Positions 5,683 to 8,988 of a stretch of 8,988 nucleotides of DNA are shown here, piece by piece. The DNA is taken from assembly GCA_016932375.1 (NCBI GenBank), contig JAFGDA010000101.1:1-8988 (forward strand). The letters are read 5' to 3'. Positions within the stretch are counted from its first letter, which is position 1; every line of letters begins with the position of its first letter. The position numbers and the translations under genes were made by a program. Below the pieces are notes generated by a model, which made no database searches, was not told where the DNA came from, and worked only from the letters and a program-made list of their open reading frames with translations. Source of the DNA: Actinomycetota bacterium (lineage in GTDB: Bacteria > Actinomycetota > Humimicrobiia > Humimicrobiales > Humimicrobiaceae).

Positions 5683-7191
5683 ATGAAAGGAATGGTTTAT
5701 AAAATGGGGACAGGGATCAGTTTAAAAGAAAAGATGGCAAAAATAAAAAAAAGAAAAATACTTATGGTCCTTTTGCCGGCAATATTATTGTTTGTTGTCG
5801 TGTTAATTTTTACCTCCTGTATGGGAGGCATACCAGGTATGGGAAGGGCTTTTACAGATGAATCCGGGGAAGGACAGGGCGGGATGGAAACTTATGAAGT
5901 AGTAAGGGGGAATATTTCACAGGAAATATCCGTAACCGGATCTGTCGATTCAAGGGATTACGCAACATATGCGCTGCAGGTTACAGGTGAAATTTTGACT
6001 GCAGCAGGGGAAGGAAGCACTTTTAGCAAAGGTGATTTGCTGGTAGAAATCGATGATAAGGAAAAGCAGGACAGCCTGTTTGAGATAGAAAAGAATCTTG
6101 AGCTTTCAGAAAGTTCTCTAAGGCTTGCACAGTTAAGTTACCAGAATGCACTGGATTCCAATCACATTTCAGTCCAGCAGGCAACCCTTAATGAACAGAA
6201 AGCGGCCGAGTCTGCCGAAAATGCTCTTAAATCACTCGAAATTTCAATGAAAAGCGCAGATGCATCTTCTGACAGCGCCGGGCGTGCGCTTGAAAAAGCA
6301 GAAGAAATACTTGAAGCTGCAAGAGATGACTCGGATACTACTCTGGAACAACTATCCCAGTATGAATCCAATGTGGAATCGGCAGAGGAAAAGTTGGAAT
6401 CGGCAGAACTTTCGGAAAAATCAACAGAGTTGCAATCCGAATCTTCATATGAACAGGCTTTAATAAGCCAGTCTTCCACGTACTGGTCAAACTTATCCAG
6501 TTTGCAGTCGGCACAATCTGCAATAAAACAGGCTTCTGAGAATTTAAAGCAGACAGAAATAAAGCTTGAGCTTGCAAAAGCGGAATATGAGGATGCAAAA
6601 GAGGACCTTGGTGAATATACCGTCTATGCTCCCTATGACGGAGTTGTCATATCTTCCGGTTTTACGGTTGGCCAGGAAATAAGCGAGGGCGGAACGTTAT
6701 CGATTATAAGCAGCGATTTTATAATAAGCTGTATGGTAAGCGAAAGCGATATCATAAAAATATCCGGAGGGCAGGATGCGAGTGTCGATTTTGATGCTTA
6801 TCCGGATGTCAAATTTTCAGGGGTCGTGGAAAAAATCAAGCAGGCCTACACTGAAGATAGCGGCATCGTATATTATGAAGTTCTTGTAAGTTTTGAAAAT
6901 GCAGAAGATACCGGGATATTATACGGATTCTCCACCAATATTTCCATTTTAGACATAAAGGCAGAAGATGTACTTTATGTGCCCCTGCAGGCAGTTTATA
7001 AGGAAGAAGGTAAAAGCTACGTGGATGTGCTTTCGTCCGCGCCGGCTGGTGCAGGTGAAGGTGGAGACGCAGGTGAAGCCGGACAATCTGGCCGGAAAAC
7101 CGGAATAACCACAGGAGTCAATGATTATTATAATATAGAGGTAATTTCCGGATTAAAAGAAGGGGATATAGTAATCACATCAAGGAGTTAG
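5683..7191 (+). CDS. HlyD/MacA-like membrane fusion (adaptor) protein
   Basis: This is the adaptor of an ABC exporter, anchored in the membrane and bridging the MacB-type permease to the outside. A basic stretch (KIKKRK) precedes a hydrophobic segment (about residues 26-45) ending in IFTSC, a loose lipobox with Cys46, so it may be a lipoprotein or an N-terminal-anchor protein. The first lipoyl/barrel-sandwich half lies at about 98-125 (GEILTAAGEGSTFSKGDLLVEID) and the second at about 308-342 (YTVYAPYDGVVISSGFTVG). Between them is a very long coiled coil of some 170 residues (about 130-305), rich in Ser, Ala, Glu and Gln with no proline. The beta-barrel and membrane-proximal domains follow (about 345-500), broken by a Gly/Ala/Glu-rich insert at 453-470. 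The start is uncertain: ATG 5683 lacks a ribosome binding site, ATG 5704 has AAGGA 12 bases upstream, and ATG 5734 would give the most typical signal peptide. The ATPase gene follows after a 117-bp gap. Confidence 0.9.
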   Translation: MKGMVYKMGTGISLKEKMAKIKKRKILMVLLPAILLFVVVLIFTSCMGGIPGMGRAFTDESGEGQGGMETYEVVRGNISQEISVTGSVDSRDYATYALQVTGEILTAAGEGSTFSKGDLLVEIDDKEKQDSLFEIEKNLELSESSLRLAQLSYQNALDSNHISVQQATLNEQKAAESAENALKSLEISMKSADASSDSAGRALEKAEEILEAARDDSDTTLEQLSQYESNVESAEEKLESAELSEKSTELQSESSYEQALISQSSTYWSNLSSLQSAQSAIKQASENLKQTEIKLELAKAEYEDAKEDLGEYTVYAPYDGVVISSGFTVGQEISEGGTLSIISSDFIISCMVSESDIIKISGGQDASVDFDAYPDVKFSGVVEKIKQAYTEDSGIVYYEVLVSFENAEDTGILYGFSTNISILDIKAEDVLYVPLQAVYKEEGKSYVDVLSSAPAGAGEGGDAGEAGQSGRKTGITTGVNDYYNIEVISGLKEGDIVITSRS

Positions 7192-7255
7192 ATCGCAGTT
7201 AATAAATATTTAATATAAGAATTAGATTATTAAGGACAGTAAAGTAATTATCCGC

Positions 7256-7296
7256 ATACCGGATTCATATACCGGATAGATTTATATACCAGATGT
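7256..7296 (+). repeat. Short direct repeats before the ATPase ribosome binding site
   Basis: ATACCGGAT occurs at 7256-7264 and 7269-7277, and as ATACCAGAT at 7286-7294. The last two lie in a 17-bp tandem pair, ATTCATATACCGGATAG (7263-7279) and ATTTATATACCAGATGT (7280-7296), matching at 13 of 17 positions. The array stops two bases before the GGAG at 7299-7302 used by the ATPase start. It may be a regulator-binding site inside the operon, or a leftover local duplication. Confidence 0.5.
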
Positions 7297-7308
7297 TTGG
7301 AGCCATTC

Positions 7309-8097
7309 ATGAATAAAAAGATTATAAATATAAGTAAGATTGTGAAAACATATAAAATCGGCGATGTAAAACTGAATGCACTGAGGGGAATAGATTTTGA
7401 AGTAAGGCAGGGCGAGTTTGCAGCCATAATGGGTCCTTCGGGGTCGGGAAAATCTACGCTTATGAATATTATAGGTTGCCTTGACACGCCAACCTCGGGT
7501 TCATATTTAATCGAGGATGAAGATGTGAGCAGGCTTAAAGATAACGAGCTGGCAGAGATCCGCAATAAAAAAATAGGGTTTGTTTTCCAGACATTCAATC
7601 TTCTTTCGAGATCCAATATTATAGGAAACATAGAACTGCCGCTTATTTATTCCAAATCAAACTCGGTGCATCACAGGAAAAAATTAATAAGCGAAGTCAT
7701 AAATTCGGTAGGCCTGGCAGGCTGGGAAAAGCACAGGCCCAGTGAGCTTTCAGGGGGCCAGAGACAGAGAGTGGCTATTGGCAGGGCGCTGATAAACGAC
7801 CCGGCACTTATACTTGCAGATGAACCTACCGGGAATCTTGACTCAAGGACTGGAGAAGAGATAATGGCAATTTTCCAGAGATTGAACAGGGAAGGGAAAA
7901 CCATACTTCTTGTGACCCATGAGCTGGACATAGCCAGGCATACAGGAAGGATAATATATTTGAAAGATGGCGTTATTACCAGTGAGGAGAGAATAGATAT
8001 GCCAATTGATGCTGATAAAAGGTTAATCGAGATTCCGGGTCTGGAAGACAGGATAAGCAATAACGGAAAGAAAGGTATAAATGAGAAGAATACTTGA
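7309..8097 (+). CDS. ABC transporter ATP-binding protein, MacB/LolD type
   Basis: This 262-residue ATPase energises the exporter formed with the adaptor before it and the permease after it. Using the ATG start, it shows Walker A GPSGSGKST (about residues 42-50), Q-loop Gln94 in FVFQTFNLL, signature LSGGQRQR (147-154), Walker B LILADEPTGNLD (from 167) and H-loop His204 in LLVTHEL. The run NLLSRSNIIGNIELPLIY and the TGNLD motif are typical of the MacB/LolD/FtsE-like subfamily, which drives mechanotransmission rather than classic transport. A C-terminal tail of about 35 residues follows the core. ATG 7309 is chosen because GGAG (7299-7302) stands 6 bases before it; a TTG at 7297 would extend the protein by four residues but overlaps that ribosome binding site. 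Its end overlaps the permease start by 17 bp, implying translational coupling. Confidence 0.96.
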   Translation: MNKKIINISKIVKTYKIGDVKLNALRGIDFEVRQGEFAAIMGPSGSGKSTLMNIIGCLDTPTSGSYLIEDEDVSRLKDNELAEIRNKKIGFVFQTFNLLSRSNIIGNIELPLIYSKSNSVHHRKKLISEVINSVGLAGWEKHRPSELSGGQRQRVAIGRALINDPALILADEPTGNLDSRTGEEIMAIFQRLNREGKTILLVTHELDIARHTGRIIYLKDGVITSEERIDMPIDADKRLIEIPGLEDRISNNGKKGINEKNT

Positions 8098-8988
8098 AAA
8101 TATTAAGATTGCTTTTAAATCACTCTTTTTAAATAAGCTCAGAGCCTTTCTTACCATGCTGGGCATTATTATAGGAGTAGGCGCAGTGGTTGCGGTTATT
8201 TCTGTAGGAGCAGGTGCTGAAGCAGCTATTACTGAAAACATACAGAGTGTTGGTGCCAGTATTTTGACCATTTCACCGGGAAGGGATACTTCAATGAGGC
8301 CGGGCGGGCCACAGGGCGAAGGAGGAGGAGAAAGGATGTTTGGCATGGATTCCGAAGAAGAGACAGTGGCAGGTGAGCTTTATCTGGATGATGCCGACGC
8401 CCTCAAAGAAGGATCTTCATTATTAAGCGGGGTAGTGCCCACTGTAAGCGGGGGGATGAGCTCAACAATATCTTACCTTAGCTGGAGCGGCCAGGTAAGT
8501 GTTATCGGCACCACCGAAGATTATTTTACAATGATGGATTACGGGGTCTCAAGCGGAAGCCTTTTTACTGAAAATGATTTATCCTATTTATCAAATGTAG
8601 CCGTCATTGGCGATACGGTGGTGAATGATTATTTTGGGATGATAGATCCAATCGGCGAAACAATAAAGGTAGGTGGAAAAAATTTTAGGATTATTGGAGT
8701 TATAGAGCCGATCGGTACGGGTACCTTCGGGGCCGATCCTGACAATTCCGTATATATTCCCATAACTACGGTCCAGAGTAAGCTCACCGGCGAAAATACG
8801 GTCGAGAGTATAATAGCAAAGGTAAAAAGTGATGACCTGATAGACCAGGCGACAGAAGAAATAACAGGGATACTCAGGCAGCAGCACCTCATACTTCCTG
8901 ACGGATTGAATGATTTTACCATCAGCAGCTCAAGCCAGCTTCTGGAAATGGCATCTTCAATATCGGAGACCCTTTCAATTACCCTTGG
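8081..8988 (+). CDS. MacB-type ABC transporter permease (3' end beyond window)
   Basis: The visible 302 codons form the N-terminal part of a MacB/FtsX-superfamily permease; the gene continues past the window. An amphipathic N-terminus (MRRILENIKIAFKSLFLNKLR) leads into TM1 at about residues 21-43 (AFLTMLGIIIGVGAVVAVISVG), then the large extracytoplasmic MacB_PCD domain. Family features include SVGASILTISPG, VIGDTVVNDYFG, GETIKVGGKNFRIIGVIE and VYIPITTVQSKL. The window ends near the expected start of TM2 (SISETLSITL). A Gly-rich insert (RPGGPQGEGGGERMFGM, about residues 73-89) lies where many MacB proteins have a variable loop. The ATG has AAAGG 5 bases upstream and lies inside the end of the ATPase gene. 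In this class the permease is a dimer that moves substrate from the outer face of the membrane rather than from the cytoplasm. Confidence 0.93.
   Translation, partial: MRRILENIKIAFKSLFLNKLRAFLTMLGIIIGVGAVVAVISVGAGAEAAITENIQSVGASILTISPGRDTSMRPGGPQGEGGGERMFGMDSEEETVAGELYLDDADALKEGSSLLSGVVPTVSGGMSSTISYLSWSGQVSVIGTTEDYFTMMDYGVSSGSLFTENDLSYLSNVAVIGDTVVNDYFGMIDPIGETIKVGGKNFRIIGVIEPIGTGTFGADPDNSVYIPITTVQSKLTGENTVESIIAKVKSDDLIDQATEEITGILRQQHLILPDGLNDFTISSSSQLLEMASSISETLSITL

Noticed and set aside
7297..7308. TTG start four codons before the ATPase ATG
   Set aside because: The TTG overlaps the GGAG that serves ATG 7309 and has no ribosome binding site of its own.
1..8988. CRISPR array, insertion sequence or transposase
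   Set aside because: No regularly spaced long repeats, transposase motifs or paired terminal repeats around a transposase-like frame were seen on either strand.

Overview
The window reads as chromosomal DNA of a moderately AT-rich bacterium. The bacterial signs are Shine-Dalgarno sequences (a strong one, AAGGAGGG, before the first gene), a TTGACA-17-TAGAAA promoter, an OmpR-type response regulator, GTG and TTG starts, and a tRNA gene with an encoded CCA end. ATA (Ile) and AGG (Arg) codons are very frequent. The gene content (DUF4332 protein, B12-type radical SAM protein) fits an uncultured or anaerobic lineage, but nothing here fixes the phylum or shows whether the cell has one or two membranes.

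Left part (1-2511). A small DUF4332 helix-hairpin-helix protein on the plus strand converges on a B12-binding/radical SAM enzyme (DUF4070, HpnP-like architecture) on the minus strand. A candidate bidirectional terminator lies between them. Upstream of the radical SAM gene are its promoter, a start-less open stretch that may be a gene remnant, and a complete tRNA-Ala(GGC) gene on the minus strand with the G3-U70 alanine identity pair.

Right part (2768-8988). Six genes run in the same direction: an OmpR/PhoB response regulator, a HAMP-containing sensor histidine kinase, a small two-helix membrane protein with a Pro-Glu-Gly-Phe repeat tail, a HlyD/MacA-like adaptor with a very long coiled coil, a MacB/LolD-type ABC ATPase, and a MacB-type permease cut by the window end. 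ATPase and permease overlap by 17 bp. The layout suggests a self-contained sense-and-export module: the kinase senses an envelope signal, the regulator probably controls the cluster, and adaptor, ATPase and permease form a tripartite-type exporter (MacAB / YknXYZ class). The substrate is unknown.

The least explained parts are the repeat-tailed membrane protein at 4893-5324, the 94-bp perfect-inverted-repeat element just after it (5330-5423) that can fold into a branched structure, and short repeats directly before the ribosome binding sites of the kinase and ATPase genes.
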